Positions 36,301-45,517 are shown, counted from the stretch's first letter. The stretch is 64,000 nucleotides of DNA from Bacteroidia bacterium (GCA_016787705.1 JAEUTP010000027.1:326805-390804), one strand, 5' to 3'. Program-made: numbers and translations. Notes: generated from the letters alone by a model not told the origin.

Positions 36301-36887
36301 TAACATCAAATAATGGTTGCAAATCTTCAATAACTCAAACCGTAAATATTACGCCTAGGCCACTGGCAGACTTTTTCAGCATTAATAATAGCGCGCAAAG
36401 TTTAGGTGCTATTGTTTCATTTACAGATAACTCTGTTTCAGCTATATCATGGAACTGGGACTTTGGAAATAATATAACAAGTAACCTTCAAAATCCGTCA
36501 ACTAATTATTTCAGTAACGGTACTTATACGGTTACTTTGATAATAAAAGACCAGTTTGGCTGTGGAGATACTGTATCAAAGCTTGTTAGAATATCCAATA
36601 TTGCCGCAGAGGTAACACAATTAATTCCAAACATGATCACTCCGAATAATGATGGTAAAAATGATATTTGGCGACTAGATTTTATTGATGTATTTTTTCC
36701 TGAAGCGGAGATCGAAATTTACAGTAGGTGGGGAGAGCTGCTTTACCGTAGCGTAGGTTATTCTAATGCTTGGGATGGGAGCTACAAGGGTAATCCATTA
36801 CCTGTAGGAGCTTATTTTTATACGATCAAGCTTAATGATGTAAATAATACACAAACTTATAAAGGAACCGTAACTATACTTAAATAA
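33381..36887 (+). CDS. Giant IgGFc-binding-like adhesin with PKD domains and T9SS type B sorting domain
   Basis: 1168-residue exported protein. A signal peptide (~residues 1-20) is followed by an IgGFc-binding-like N-terminal region (residues ~22-440, starting IDTSFWFVAPDIS, with GYGCKLAGAQVTPAYCAGS), then about four ~85-residue Ig-like repeats that each begin with a Cys and a LxGxxxG core (ICSNNPTVNLSG, RCANNSTISLNG, TCKNNPVIQLNA), PKD domains (residues ~830-1065) and a type B CHU_C sorting domain (NMITPNNDGKNDIWRLD, then YFYTIKLND). It is secreted by T9SS, and the type B sorting signal usually needs a SprF-type partner, which is the next gene (2-bp gap). Adhesion is inferred. Its paralogue is at 37878-41606. 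Confidence 0.86.
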   Translation: MTKYLLVFVFFFIFLIKPKAQIDTSFWFVAPDISATLGQSPIELHIQTYSQAATVYVRQPANLTTGVNTTLNISANSLNITNLTASLTAVESAPTNSVSNKGIYISSNSNISVYYTIGSGASKEMISLKGQKAKGVDFYTPFPNSILTNNSLGDGGVGFDIVATNTGVTTVLITPRAACIGRAKNVTFAVPLNFGETFSMRDNNAVNPSELSGSIVSSDKPIAVTISGPIRTAATLCTNYYADQITTSDNIGKQHVIVKGQGTSDMAYVLATLNSTSLTITTSTGTINWLINTGETYSIDCSTNNLTYIDTDKPVYVTHVSGYGCKLAGAQVTPAYCAGSYTTAFTRLSSDSLNLNIVTRSGYQNTFTLTSNAVNVPISASSFSVVPGSPNLVAARIYFPVASIPVGSHNLLRNKNDLFDLGIHNGSYNNGTSYAYGSEFGQDAFVFANTVPTATICSNTTFTLNGLIGGGPITGVWSFNGFGSLSAGPNALTNNVYTPNLIDTSLAITPTPTPPVSGGLVKFVLTSTGICPNKSDTLRLYVKQQPIVTAGSNSIICSNNPTVNLSGNVFGASTSGVWSVSAPGSGTFVPSLTTFTPSYLLSNADTALSQLQFVLTSTNNGICNAVSNTVSVVINHAPIVKASLVNPIIRCANNSTISLNGVISGTTTNTGQWTSNGTGIFVPNQFALLCQYIPSSADIALGTIKLKLTSTNNQQCKAVSDSVNVIFTQPVSVSAGVDLNTCKNNPVIQLNAVITGTASNSGIWYGGAGTFTASNTALTTTYTGTPAEVAAGFVILTFSTTNNGICLGVSDQVKIDFRDKPTANFTVNTVCLNQTTLFTDQSINTSGIGSLNTWQWQMGDGGSSAAVNPIYNYTTAGTYTAQLIVSNTFNCYDTVYRPVTVYALPTASFSVSRACTGSAQLIGFVDQSTISAPASIPSTGYYWDFGGVPPYFSFAEDTSIVFPSQGIFNITHSVTSNNGCKSSITQTVNITPRPLADFFSINNSAQSLGAIVSFTDNSVSAISWNWDFGNNITSNLQNPSTNYFSNGTYTVTLIIKDQFGCGDTVSKLVRISNIAAEVTQLIPNMITPNNDGKNDIWRLDFIDVFFPEAEIEIYSRWGELLYRSVGYSNAWDGSYKGNPLPVGAYFYTIKLNDVNNTQTYKGTVTILK

Positions 36888-36889
36888 TA

Positions 36890-37894
36890 ATGAAAACAAA
36901 ATTATATACAGTAGTTATTTTAATGATTTGCTTTTCGTTTTCTCGCGCACAGCAGCAAACATTATATACAAATATTACACTTCACCAGTATTTATATAAT
37001 CCGGCCTATGCAGGAACCAATAAAGGCATGCAATTTAACGCAGGTTACCGTAACCAATGGGCGGGCTTTGAAAATGCGCCTGTTACCTATATGGTAAGCG
37101 GTTATGGTACGTTTAAAAAACGAACTAATATGGCTGCCGGAGGATTGATAATAAATGATAAAAGTGGTTTAATATCACGTACTTCTTTTTATGGAACATA
37201 TAGTTATCATGCAAGAATAAACAAAAAAGTAAATCTTGGTTTTGGAATTGGAATTGGAGCGGTTCAATATAACGTAAAAATTTACAATGCTAAAGTTTAT
37301 GATAAGGATGACGAGTTTATGAAAAACAATATTCTTAACGCAAATGCTTTTGATGCAAATGCGGGCTTATATTTATACAGCAAAAATTTCTTTTTAGGAA
37401 TCAGCAGTCAGCAATTATCTAAAGGAAAGATATATTGGGATAATACCATAGGAAGGTTAACACCACATCTTTATGGTTATATGGGTTACAATTTTACACT
37501 GGATAAAAAGAAGAAAGAGTGGGTGTTACAACCATCTACACTTATTCGCTATAATAGCCCGGCACCTTATCAATTAGAATTTAATTTAAAATGTATTTAC
37601 AAAGAAATGTTTTGGATCGGTGGCGGATACAGAATTAACTCTTCTGCTTGTGCCATGTTTGGAACAACTATAAGCAAACAATTTACAATTGGCTATAGCT
37701 ACGATTATTCTACAACAGCTTTACAAAAATATTCAAATGGCAGTCACGAAATAATTTTAACTTACACAAAGTCAGCGAAGAAGAAGAAAACAGTTGGAGA
37801 CAAGATTCAGGATGCTGACGAAGAAGAATTAAATAATATTGATAATAGTATTAAAACCAATTTAAAAAATAAAAAGAATGAAGAGAAGAAATAA
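36890..37894 (+). CDS. PorP/SprF-family T9SS outer-membrane protein
   Basis: 334-residue beta-barrel protein with a signal peptide ending about RAQQQ. Signature segments are LYNPAYAGTNKGMQF, YRNQWAGFENAPVTY and AAGGLIINDKSGL, the classic PorP/SprF N-terminus. SprF proteins are needed for export and attachment of SprB-like proteins with type B sorting domains. The C-terminus has a Lys-rich extension after a final barrel strand (SHEIILTYT). It lies between two type B adhesin genes (2-bp gap before, 17-bp overlap after), so it is probably dedicated to one or both of them. Confidence 0.9.
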   Translation: MKTKLYTVVILMICFSFSRAQQQTLYTNITLHQYLYNPAYAGTNKGMQFNAGYRNQWAGFENAPVTYMVSGYGTFKKRTNMAAGGLIINDKSGLISRTSFYGTYSYHARINKKVNLGFGIGIGAVQYNVKIYNAKVYDKDDEFMKNNILNANAFDANAGLYLYSKNFFLGISSQQLSKGKIYWDNTIGRLTPHLYGYMGYNFTLDKKKKEWVLQPSTLIRYNSPAPYQLEFNLKCIYKEMFWIGGGYRINSSACAMFGTTISKQFTIGYSYDYSTTALQKYSNGSHEIILTYTKSAKKKKTVGDKIQDADEEELNNIDNSIKTNLKNKKNEEKK

Positions 37895-40800
37895 ACTAGG
37901 CCTTCTGGCTTTATTTTTATTCGTAAACATATCTGTATCCTTTTCACAGGTAGATACAACTTTTTGGTTTGCTGCACCGTGGATTACCCAAGGCCACGCA
38001 GGTAAAATACCTTTGGCATTGCAAATTGCAACTTTTAGTAATACAACTACTGTTCGTTTAAGGCAACCAGCCGGAACCTATGATACTACGTTTATTGTTG
38101 GGCCTAATACAAACTTTACAAAATCGTTAAATCATATTGTTAATATTGTTGAAAACACGCCGGCTAACACTGTATTGAACAGAGGGCTTAAAATAACATC
38201 AGATTTTCCTATGACCGTAACTTATGATGTTATTACAATTACAAATAACCCCGAAACATATTCTGTTAAAGGACAAAATGGTTTAGGTTATGAATTTTTA
38301 TGTCCCTTTCAACAGGCCAGTAATAATGGCGTTTATTCACCACAGCCAAAATCCCAGATTACTATTGTTGCTACCCAGCCCAATACGGTTGTTTGGATCA
38401 CACCAAAATGCGCAGTTATAGGACATCCGGCAAATATTACCTATTCGGTTGGACTTGGTTATGGTCAGTCTTATAATATTGAAAATGTTACACATTTAAC
38501 AACAACGGCTGGTAATAATCTTGCCGGAACTATTGTTGTAGCAAATAAACCTATTGCTGTTACAGTATCTGACGACTCGGTTGCCAGCATTGGCGGTTGC
38601 CGAGATTTAATGGGTGATCAATTGGTACCGGTTGATATTATCGGTAACGAATACATTGTTAATAAGGGTGGTTTAAATGCAGCAGAAGCAGAAGGTGCCT
38701 ACATTGTGGCAACAGTAAATCAAACCTCAGTAACTATTAATGATGGCGTAACCAGCTCTGTTATGTTAAATAAAGGTGATAGCTATTTTTATAAGATCAC
38801 TCAACCACTAACCTATATTAAATCAACTAAAGATATTTACGTAATGGACGTAAGTGGTTTTGGTTGCGAAAAAGGCGAGGCTATTTTGCCACCAATAAAC
38901 TGTGCAGGCTCTAATCAGGTTGCTTTTACAAGAAACAACAGCCAACCTTTTTATTTAAATATTTTAGTAGAAACAAGCGCAGTTGGATCGTTTACACTAA
39001 ACGGGTCTAATACATTAGTTCCCGCGTCTGCTTTCAGTTTAGTACCTGGTACAGGTGGTAATTTTTCAGGAGCACAGATTCAATTCAACACAACAAATAT
39101 TCCTGTGTTATCCGCCAACTTATTATCAAATAACGCTGCGGTTTTTGCCCTTGGTATTTTTCATGGAGGAACTACTTCGGGGTGTTTATTTCATTATATG
39201 TCTTCTTTTTTACGCAGAACTACTATAACGGTTCCCACGCCAACTGCCGTTTGTGTAAGCCCCGGAGTGCAGGTACCTTTAACAGGAACAATTAGCGGTG
39301 GTTCTATAACTGGTTATTGGACAACTACAGGTGGCACTGGTACATTTGGTGCTTATACATCTACAGTAAATACTATATCTACTGTATATACATTATCAAA
39401 TGCCGATACATTACTTTCAAATATTACCTTTTCACTTATATCTACCGGGTGTAAACCAGATACCAATACTATAACTGTACCAATTAAACAACGACCGCAA
39501 GTATCTGTTGGTTCAGGAACAACCATATGTAAAAATAACCTGGTGCCTATACAGTTATCAGGTACTGTTTCAGGCCCACCAGTAGCAACAGGCGGCGTAT
39601 GGACAACCAGTGGTTCAGGATTTATTAGTCCCGGAATAAATATTACCTATACACCAACACCTGCCGATCTTGCAGCAGGAAGTGTTAACTTTACGCTTAG
39701 TGCCGTTGGTGGTTGTAGTCCTAACTCACGAACGCTTACGGTAAACTTTATTGACCCGCCTGCGCTTACGGGGTTTAATGATAATATTTGTACAAATACT
39801 CAGTCCGTTGTTTTAACATCTACTGTAGTTGGTAGTGCAAATACACCAACCTGGTCAACAACAAATGGTACTGGATTTTTTGTTCCAAGTAACGTGGGCT
39901 TAAACCCTACCTATTCTGTAAGTGTTAGTGATTACAGTTTAACAACAATTAATTTTGTTGTTACCCTAAACCCAGGCCTGCCTTGTGGTATAATTTCAGA
40001 TAATGTTCAATTAACCATGCGCCCTGCGCCTTTGGCAATAGCACCTGCTGATTTTACAGTATGTGCCAATGCGGGTTTAATAAATTTAAACGGAAATATT
40101 GGCGGATCTGCGTCAACTGGTACATGGACTACTCCTAACGGTACGGGTGCATTTATTCCGGGTTCGGCAACGCCGGTATCAAATTACACTATGAGTTTTT
40201 CTGATATGTCAATAGGTACATTAACTTACGTTTTAACTACCGACCCTGGTACTTACAATTGCCCTAATGATACCGATACTTTAAAAGTAGCTGTGCTTGC
40301 TGCTCCCGTAGTTGCTGTAAACAGTAATACTTCAGTTTGTGAAAATGCACCAATAGCCTTAACAGGAACTGTAACAGGTTATACCAATACAGGTATCTGG
40401 AGTTCAACAGGCACCGGTGCCTTTACACCAACCAATACAGCTTTAGGTGGTCAATATTTTCCAAGTCAGGGTGATGTAGCTAACGGCAGCGTAGTGCTTA
40501 CTTTATTATCTACTAATAACCAAGGCTGCCCAGCGCAAACGGCATCTTTTGTGGCTAACTTTATTGATGCCCCACAAGCTTCATTTATTATACCACCCAA
40601 AGGTATTTGTATAAACAGTGGTATACCATTTACAAGTAATTCTCAAAATAATGGTACATCCAATTTAACGTACGCATGGAGCTTTGGCGATGGAGTTGGA
40701 AGTTCAAGTAGTTCTAACCCTGTTTATACTTATACAAATACAGGTTTGTATGTAGTAACATTAACAGTAACCGGAACAAACACAATGGTTATACCAAATG

Positions 40801-41606
40801 TTCAATGTCCGGACACAGTTATGAGAAATATAATTGTAAACGGGTTACCACTTGCAGATTTTACGTTCTCAAATGCCTGTCAGGGCGATTTTACGCAATT
40901 TAAAGATGGTTCAGGTGAGGTTGCAAGTAATATTACATGGCAATTTGGTGACGGAAGTCCTGTTGTATCGCTTATAAAAGATCCTTCACATACATATACA
41001 ATAGCAGGTATATATAATGTAACACAAACCGTTACATCTAACCAGGGTTGTATCAATTCAGCTTCAAAATCCGTTACCGTCAATCCGCAACCCGTTGCCG
41101 AATTTGGTATGACAAACGATCCTACAATTGCATTAGAACCTGTATATTTTTCCGATTTTTCGGCACCAACAGGCTCTATTACAACCTGGCTATGGTCATT
41201 TGGTGATGAAGGAACCGGAGATGGTCCATCGCCAACCCATGTTTATAATAATACAGGTGTTTATTTAATTACCCTAACTGTTTATGATAGTAACGGCTGT
41301 AAAGATACTATCAGTAAAGAAATACAGGTTCAGATATTGCCACAGGTACCAACTGCGTTTACGCCAAACAATGATAACAACAATGACCTTCTTTTTGTAA
41401 AAGGCGGTCCGTTTGAAAAGATCACTTTCAGGGTTTACAATAACTGGGGTGAATTACTTTTTGAAACCAACGACCAATCAAAAGGCTGGGATGGAACTAA
41501 AAATGGTAAAGACCAACCCGTTGGTGTTTATGTTTGGACTTTAGTTGTGGATATGTATAACAATCGCCAGGTAAAGAAAAACGGTGATGTAACTATTATT
41601 AGATAA
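37878..41606 (+). CDS. Second giant IgGFc-binding-like adhesin with T9SS type B sorting domain
   Basis: 1242-residue paralogue of the protein at 33381. The signal peptide ends about VSFSQ; the mature start VDTTFWFAAPWITQGHAGK mirrors IDTSFWFVAP in the first adhesin, and the C-rich DVSGFGCEKGEAILPPINCAGS segment mirrors its GYGCKLAGAQVTP region. About five Ig-like repeats follow (ICKNNLVPIQLSG, ICTNTQSVVLTS, VCANAGLINLNG, VCENAPIALTG), then PKD domains and a type B sorting domain (PTAFTPNNDNNNDLLFV, then GVYVWTLVVDM). The ATG at 37878 overlaps the SprF gene by 17 bp. Expected to be exported by T9SS and displayed on the surface. Confidence 0.86.
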   Translation: MKRRNKLGLLALFLFVNISVSFSQVDTTFWFAAPWITQGHAGKIPLALQIATFSNTTTVRLRQPAGTYDTTFIVGPNTNFTKSLNHIVNIVENTPANTVLNRGLKITSDFPMTVTYDVITITNNPETYSVKGQNGLGYEFLCPFQQASNNGVYSPQPKSQITIVATQPNTVVWITPKCAVIGHPANITYSVGLGYGQSYNIENVTHLTTTAGNNLAGTIVVANKPIAVTVSDDSVASIGGCRDLMGDQLVPVDIIGNEYIVNKGGLNAAEAEGAYIVATVNQTSVTINDGVTSSVMLNKGDSYFYKITQPLTYIKSTKDIYVMDVSGFGCEKGEAILPPINCAGSNQVAFTRNNSQPFYLNILVETSAVGSFTLNGSNTLVPASAFSLVPGTGGNFSGAQIQFNTTNIPVLSANLLSNNAAVFALGIFHGGTTSGCLFHYMSSFLRRTTITVPTPTAVCVSPGVQVPLTGTISGGSITGYWTTTGGTGTFGAYTSTVNTISTVYTLSNADTLLSNITFSLISTGCKPDTNTITVPIKQRPQVSVGSGTTICKNNLVPIQLSGTVSGPPVATGGVWTTSGSGFISPGINITYTPTPADLAAGSVNFTLSAVGGCSPNSRTLTVNFIDPPALTGFNDNICTNTQSVVLTSTVVGSANTPTWSTTNGTGFFVPSNVGLNPTYSVSVSDYSLTTINFVVTLNPGLPCGIISDNVQLTMRPAPLAIAPADFTVCANAGLINLNGNIGGSASTGTWTTPNGTGAFIPGSATPVSNYTMSFSDMSIGTLTYVLTTDPGTYNCPNDTDTLKVAVLAAPVVAVNSNTSVCENAPIALTGTVTGYTNTGIWSSTGTGAFTPTNTALGGQYFPSQGDVANGSVVLTLLSTNNQGCPAQTASFVANFIDAPQASFIIPPKGICINSGIPFTSNSQNNGTSNLTYAWSFGDGVGSSSSSNPVYTYTNTGLYVVTLTVTGTNTMVIPNVQCPDTVMRNIIVNGLPLADFTFSNACQGDFTQFKDGSGEVASNITWQFGDGSPVVSLIKDPSHTYTIAGIYNVTQTVTSNQGCINSASKSVTVNPQPVAEFGMTNDPTIALEPVYFSDFSAPTGSITTWLWSFGDEGTGDGPSPTHVYNNTGVYLITLTVYDSNGCKDTISKEIQVQILPQVPTAFTPNNDNNNDLLFVKGGPFEKITFRVYNNWGELLFETNDQSKGWDGTKNGKDQPVGVYVWTLVVDMYNNRQVKKNGDVTIIR

Positions 41607-41610
41607 GCCA

Positions 41611-42606
41611 ATGAGAACTATAAAAAAATATACAATAATTTGTTGCTTGTTTTTGGTTTCGGCCGCTAAAGCACAGGATTTTCATTTAAGTTTGTATGAC
41701 GCGGCGCCATTATTCTTAAATCCGGCTATGACGGGTTTAGTAGATGGAAAAATGAGATTGCATGCGCACTACCGTAACCAATGGAATGCCATTGCTTACA
41801 AACCTTTTACTACTGCTTTGGTAAGTTTTGATATGCCAAAAGGCAAATGGGGCTTTGGTGGCCAGGTAAGTAACATGCGCGCAGGTTTTGGTAATTACAA
41901 CGTATTTCAATTATTAGGGTCTGCTTCTTATGCAGTACCAATTGATAAAAACAAATATCATAACCTGTCTTTTGGTTTACAAGCAGGCTTTACTCAAAAA
42001 CGTATCGAATATCAAATCTACACTTTTGATAATCAATGGAGTGGTTTGGATGGCGGTTCATTTGATAAATCAATTCCAAATAATGAAAATTTTAACCGCG
42101 GTTCACAATTTCAGGAAGCTATTAATTTTGGTGCATTGTATTTTTATGGTAAACAACAATCGCGAATCAATCCTTTTGCAGGATTTAGCGCCTTTAATTT
42201 AACACAACCAAAAGAAACTTTTTTTGGAAGCAATAACCGCTTGCCAATAAGAATGTATTCGCATGTAGGGGTTAGGGTTAACATAAGCGAATTATTATAT
42301 GTAATTCCAAAAGTGTTGATCTACAATCAAAAAAATATTATCCAGCAAACGTATGCAATGGATGCAGGTTATTTCTTTAAAGGCGAAAAATTCTATGCTT
42401 TGGCCGGATATATTTACAGAGCTAAAGATGCCAGTATTGCTTATGTTGGATTTAAAAAGGATAATTACATTATAAAAGTTGCTTACGACTTTAATACTTC
42501 TTCGTTGAGAGGCACATCTAAAACAAGAGGTGCTTACGAACTTTCTTTAACCTGGTTAGGTAAGAAATCAAAAAATCAAGATGTTAAAAACTGTCCAAGA
42601 TTGTAG
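41611..42606 (+). CDS. Second PorP/SprF-family T9SS outer-membrane protein
   Basis: 331-residue PorP/SprF barrel with signal peptide ending KAQDF. Segments LFLNPAMTGLVDGKMRL, HYRNQWNAIAYKPFTT and GFGGQVSNMRAGFG are the family signature. It is 4 bp after the second adhesin and 5 bp before the PorE-like gene. The two SprF paralogues in this operon are clearly diverged, so each likely serves its own adhesin. The C-terminus ends in a barrel strand (AYELSLTWLG) and a short basic tail. Confidence 0.9.
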   Translation: MRTIKKYTIICCLFLVSAAKAQDFHLSLYDAAPLFLNPAMTGLVDGKMRLHAHYRNQWNAIAYKPFTTALVSFDMPKGKWGFGGQVSNMRAGFGNYNVFQLLGSASYAVPIDKNKYHNLSFGLQAGFTQKRIEYQIYTFDNQWSGLDGGSFDKSIPNNENFNRGSQFQEAINFGALYFYGKQQSRINPFAGFSAFNLTQPKETFFGSNNRLPIRMYSHVGVRVNISELLYVIPKVLIYNQKNIIQQTYAMDAGYFFKGEKFYALAGYIYRAKDASIAYVGFKKDNYIIKVAYDFNTSSLRGTSKTRGAYELSLTWLGKKSKNQDVKNCPRL

Positions 42607-42611
42607 TATTT

Positions 42612-44747
42612 ATGTTTAGAAAAAAAATAGCTCTTCCAATAGTTTTCGTTTTATTAAGCTCTATAACTTTCTCTCAATCAAAAAAATTGTGGACGGAAAT
42701 TGCTGACGATGCTTTTGCAAAAAAAGATTATGCTACCGCTGCAGTTAATTACGCAAAGGTATTGGATGATACAACCGTATTGAGAAGTTATGTATTGCCT
42801 TACGAAACCCAATTGGTTAACTTAAATTCAAAATCTTTATTTAAAGTTCCTGAACTTAGAGTTACCAAACGAAAAGACAGCACCAATCTTGTAAAAGAAA
42901 ATTTGGTAGCTTCAAGTAAATACGATTTTATTATGTACCGTTTGGCAACCAGCTACCGTTTAAATTATGATTACAAGCATGCTGTTGAGCAATACAAAAA
43001 ATGTGTAGACAGGAAAGTATACCCCGATGCGCCTTACTTTTACGCGTTATCATTAATGAGTTTAAAACAATATTCAGAAGCACTAAAAGCATTTGATAAT
43101 TATACAAACCCTAAACCAGATTCTGCCGGTGTTATGCCAAAACCTGGTACAGATTCGCTAGTAAAACAAGCGGATAAAAAGAAAAAATCATGCTTTTTTG
43201 CTTTAGATACTTTATCGCCACGTAAGCCAATAAAAGTACGCATGATGGATTCAATTGTTTTTAACCGTGGCTCTGCAAGTTTTGGCGCTATGTATTTTGA
43301 GAACGATACACGGGTTTTATTTACAAGCGCGCGTAAAGGCGGTGTTGTAACAGATCCTGAAAAACAAAATTCTGCTTACTTCTGCGATGTTTATACCTCT
43401 ACCATTGATGATACCATCTGGCAACGCCCCGTAAATTTTGGCCGCCCTGTAAATACATCTTTGCACGAAGGCGCAAGTTTTTTTACTAAAGATGGTGTAA
43501 TGTTATTTACACGCTGGAGCGATAATAACAAGAACGAAGCATTCATCTATATGGCGCGTAGTATTGAAGGTAAGTTTTACGATGCTATGAAATTAGGTAC
43601 CAACGTAAATTTACCGGGTTACAAATCTCAACAGCCATTTGTAAGCGCTGATGGTAAAAAATTGTTCTTCTCATCTAACCGTCCGGGCGGTAAAGGCGGT
43701 TTTGATATCTGGATGGCACCAATTGATGATAACGGCTTTATTGGTGAAGCACAAAATTTAAAAGAGCCTATTAATACACCCGGAGATGAAGTAACTCCTT
43801 TTTTACACGACCTTTCTAATACTTTATTTTTCGCATCTAACGGCATGCCGGGTTTAGGCGGTTTAGACATCTTTAAATCAAGCTTAAATGTTGATGACAG
43901 CGTTTACATGTACCCCGTAAATTTAAATGCACCTATTAACTCAAGTAAAGACGATGCGTATTATATTATGGATCGCTTAGGTGAAAAAGGCTTTTTCTCA
44001 AGCGACAGACAAGATTGCCCTAGCGGACATTGCTACGATATCTATTCGTTTGTTAACGCGCCTATCTTTTTCAACTTAAGTGGTATTGTATTTGATGCAG
44101 AAACAAACGATCCGATTCCAAGCGCCTTAGTAACAATAAGAGACGTGCATGATGGCGAAGAACCTTTCTTTTTAGTGACGGATGAAAAAGGGTATTACAG
44201 TACACCTTTAAAACCAAACCTGGAGTATTTCTTAAAAGCGCAAAAAAATAAATACTTTGGCCAGGCAGCAAGTGTTGCTACCAAAGGCTTAACAGATTCT
44301 AAAGATTTTGAGCAGGATTTCTTTTTAGGAAAAATTCCTGAAGGTGATATTGAAATTGAAGGTATTGAGTACGATTTTGATAAAGCCACCTTACGTCCTA
44401 AATCAATGGAGATCTTAGATAAGATCGTAGACCTCCTTAAGATCAACGATAACTTAAGTATTGAGTTAAGCTCGCATACCGATGCACGCGGTAACGATGC
44501 TTACAACATGAAATTATCACAAGGCCGCGCACAAAGCTGTGTAGATTATATTATCAGTAAAGGCATTGCAAAAAAACGCATTCTTGCAACAGGTTATGGT
44601 GAAACAAAACCAATTATACCTGAAGCTGAGATAAATAAAATGGTGCCTAAGAGCGAAGAGTTTGAAACCGCTCACCAAAAAAACCGCCGAACAGCCTTTA
44701 GGGTAATTGGCGAAACAAATATCAATATCATTAATAAAACAAAATAA
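42612..44747 (+). CDS. PorE-like OmpA-family protein (TPR, beta-propeller, CarboxypepD-like, OmpA C-terminus)
   Basis: 711-residue periplasmic protein with the layout of PorE: signal peptide (no lipobox Cys), TPR-like helices (residues ~20-180), PD40/WD40-like propeller repeats (residues ~225-490, e.g. GKKLFFSSNRPGGKGGFDIW), a carboxypeptidase-regulatory-like domain (LSGIVFDAETNDPIPSALVT), and a C-terminal OmpA peptidoglycan-binding domain (IEYDFDKATLRPKSMEIL, then SSHTDARGNDAYNMKLSQGRA). In P. gingivalis PorE anchors T9SS parts to the cell wall. Here it closes the adhesin/SprF operon, which supports a role with those two exporters. Not a lipoprotein, unlike PorE. Confidence 0.85.
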   Translation: MFRKKIALPIVFVLLSSITFSQSKKLWTEIADDAFAKKDYATAAVNYAKVLDDTTVLRSYVLPYETQLVNLNSKSLFKVPELRVTKRKDSTNLVKENLVASSKYDFIMYRLATSYRLNYDYKHAVEQYKKCVDRKVYPDAPYFYALSLMSLKQYSEALKAFDNYTNPKPDSAGVMPKPGTDSLVKQADKKKKSCFFALDTLSPRKPIKVRMMDSIVFNRGSASFGAMYFENDTRVLFTSARKGGVVTDPEKQNSAYFCDVYTSTIDDTIWQRPVNFGRPVNTSLHEGASFFTKDGVMLFTRWSDNNKNEAFIYMARSIEGKFYDAMKLGTNVNLPGYKSQQPFVSADGKKLFFSSNRPGGKGGFDIWMAPIDDNGFIGEAQNLKEPINTPGDEVTPFLHDLSNTLFFASNGMPGLGGLDIFKSSLNVDDSVYMYPVNLNAPINSSKDDAYYIMDRLGEKGFFSSDRQDCPSGHCYDIYSFVNAPIFFNLSGIVFDAETNDPIPSALVTIRDVHDGEEPFFLVTDEKGYYSTPLKPNLEYFLKAQKNKYFGQAASVATKGLTDSKDFEQDFFLGKIPEGDIEIEGIEYDFDKATLRPKSMEILDKIVDLLKINDNLSIELSSHTDARGNDAYNMKLSQGRAQSCVDYIISKGIAKKRILATGYGETKPIIPEAEINKMVPKSEEFETAHQKNRRTAFRVIGETNINIINKTK

Positions 44748-44772
44748 TTGTGGCATTAAGCCTCTCCCTAAA

Positions 44773-44802
44773 TCCCTCTCCAAAGGAGAGGGACTTTTTT
44801 TT
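44773..44802 (+). terminator. Terminator / dispersed CCCTCTCC palindrome
   Basis: A 9-bp perfect stem (TCCCTCTCC / GGAGAGGGA) with an AAA loop and eight T residues ends the adhesin operon. The surrounding CCTCTCCCTAAATCCC sequence resembles a palindromic repeat scattered between genes in many Bacteroidota, so it may be a mobile hairpin recruited as a terminator. Confidence 0.85.
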
Positions 44803-44838
44803 GTCTAAACCTAAAACATTTTTATTTGTTCTAATATT

Positions 44839-45123
44839 GTGAAGAAAGAAATATTCCGTAGCTATAAAATAACCATTAAAGGCAAAGTGCAGGGCGTTAG
44901 TTATCGCTTTAACGCACAAGCCATGGCACATAAATTAAATTTAACGGGCTATGTTCGTAACCTGCACGATGGTTCGGTATTTGCACATGCCGAGGGTAAA
45001 GAAGAGGAAATAAATAAATTTATTGATTGGTGTTACATTGGCTCACGCCTGGCTAAAGTAACCGAGGTAGCCGCCGAAGAAACCGAATTTGTGGGCTTTC
45101 AGACATTTGAAATAAAAAAGTAA
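44839..45123 (+). CDS. acyP: Acylphosphatase
   Basis: 94-residue enzyme with the acylphosphatase fold. The catalytic pair is in the usual places: Arg23 in GKVQGVSYRF and Asn41 in GYVRNLHDGSV. It hydrolyses carboxyl-phosphate bonds such as in acetyl or carbamoyl phosphate. The start is GTG at 44839. It is 4 bp upstream of a parvulin-domain gene, so both may share a transcript. Confidence 0.93.
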   Translation: MKKEIFRSYKITIKGKVQGVSYRFNAQAMAHKLNLTGYVRNLHDGSVFAHAEGKEEEINKFIDWCYIGSRLAKVTEVAAEETEFVGFQTFEIKK

Positions 45124-45127
45124 AACC

Positions 45128-45517
45128 ATGAATAAGATAAAATTATTGTTACTTTTTTTCTTTTTTATTTCGATAACATTTTCTCAAAAACAGACTGTTG
45201 ATTCTCTTGTAAAAAGTAAGGCGAAAAAAGAAATTGAGTCTTTGCGTCTCCGCGTAATAAAAGGAGAAAAAATGGAAGACATTGCCAGGGCTTACAGCGA
45301 AGATAAAGCCTCGGCTTTAAAAGGAGGTTTGATCTTAGATGTAAAGAAAGGTTTAACCGACCCCGAATTTGAAAAAGTAGCGTTTAGCTTAAAACAAGGC
45401 CAGATATTAAAGGTGTTTGAAACACAATTTGGTTATCATTTTATTCAATTGGTGCAGCGTAGGGGCGATCTTCTCGATCTTAGGCATGTTTTAATAGAGC
45501 TAAAACTGAAAAAATAA
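45128..45517 (+). CDS. Single-domain exported parvulin (PpiC-type)
   Basis: 129-residue protein with a signal peptide (residues ~1-20, ending TFSQ) and one rotamase domain: DIARAYSEDKASALKGG, FEKVAFSLKQGQ, VFETQFGYHFIQLV. The domain matches the first parvulin domain of the next gene at roughly every second residue, including the shared GYHFI and DLRH ends, so it looks like a copied piece. The protein breaks off right after LRHVLIELKLKK, where the larger protein continues to its second domain. It may be a small periplasmic isomerase or a remnant; the gene itself is intact and has its own signal peptide. Confidence 0.8.
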   Translation: MNKIKLLLLFFFFISITFSQKQTVDSLVKSKAKKEIESLRLRVIKGEKMEDIARAYSEDKASALKGGLILDVKKGLTDPEFEKVAFSLKQGQILKVFETQFGYHFIQLVQRRGDLLDLRHVLIELKLKK

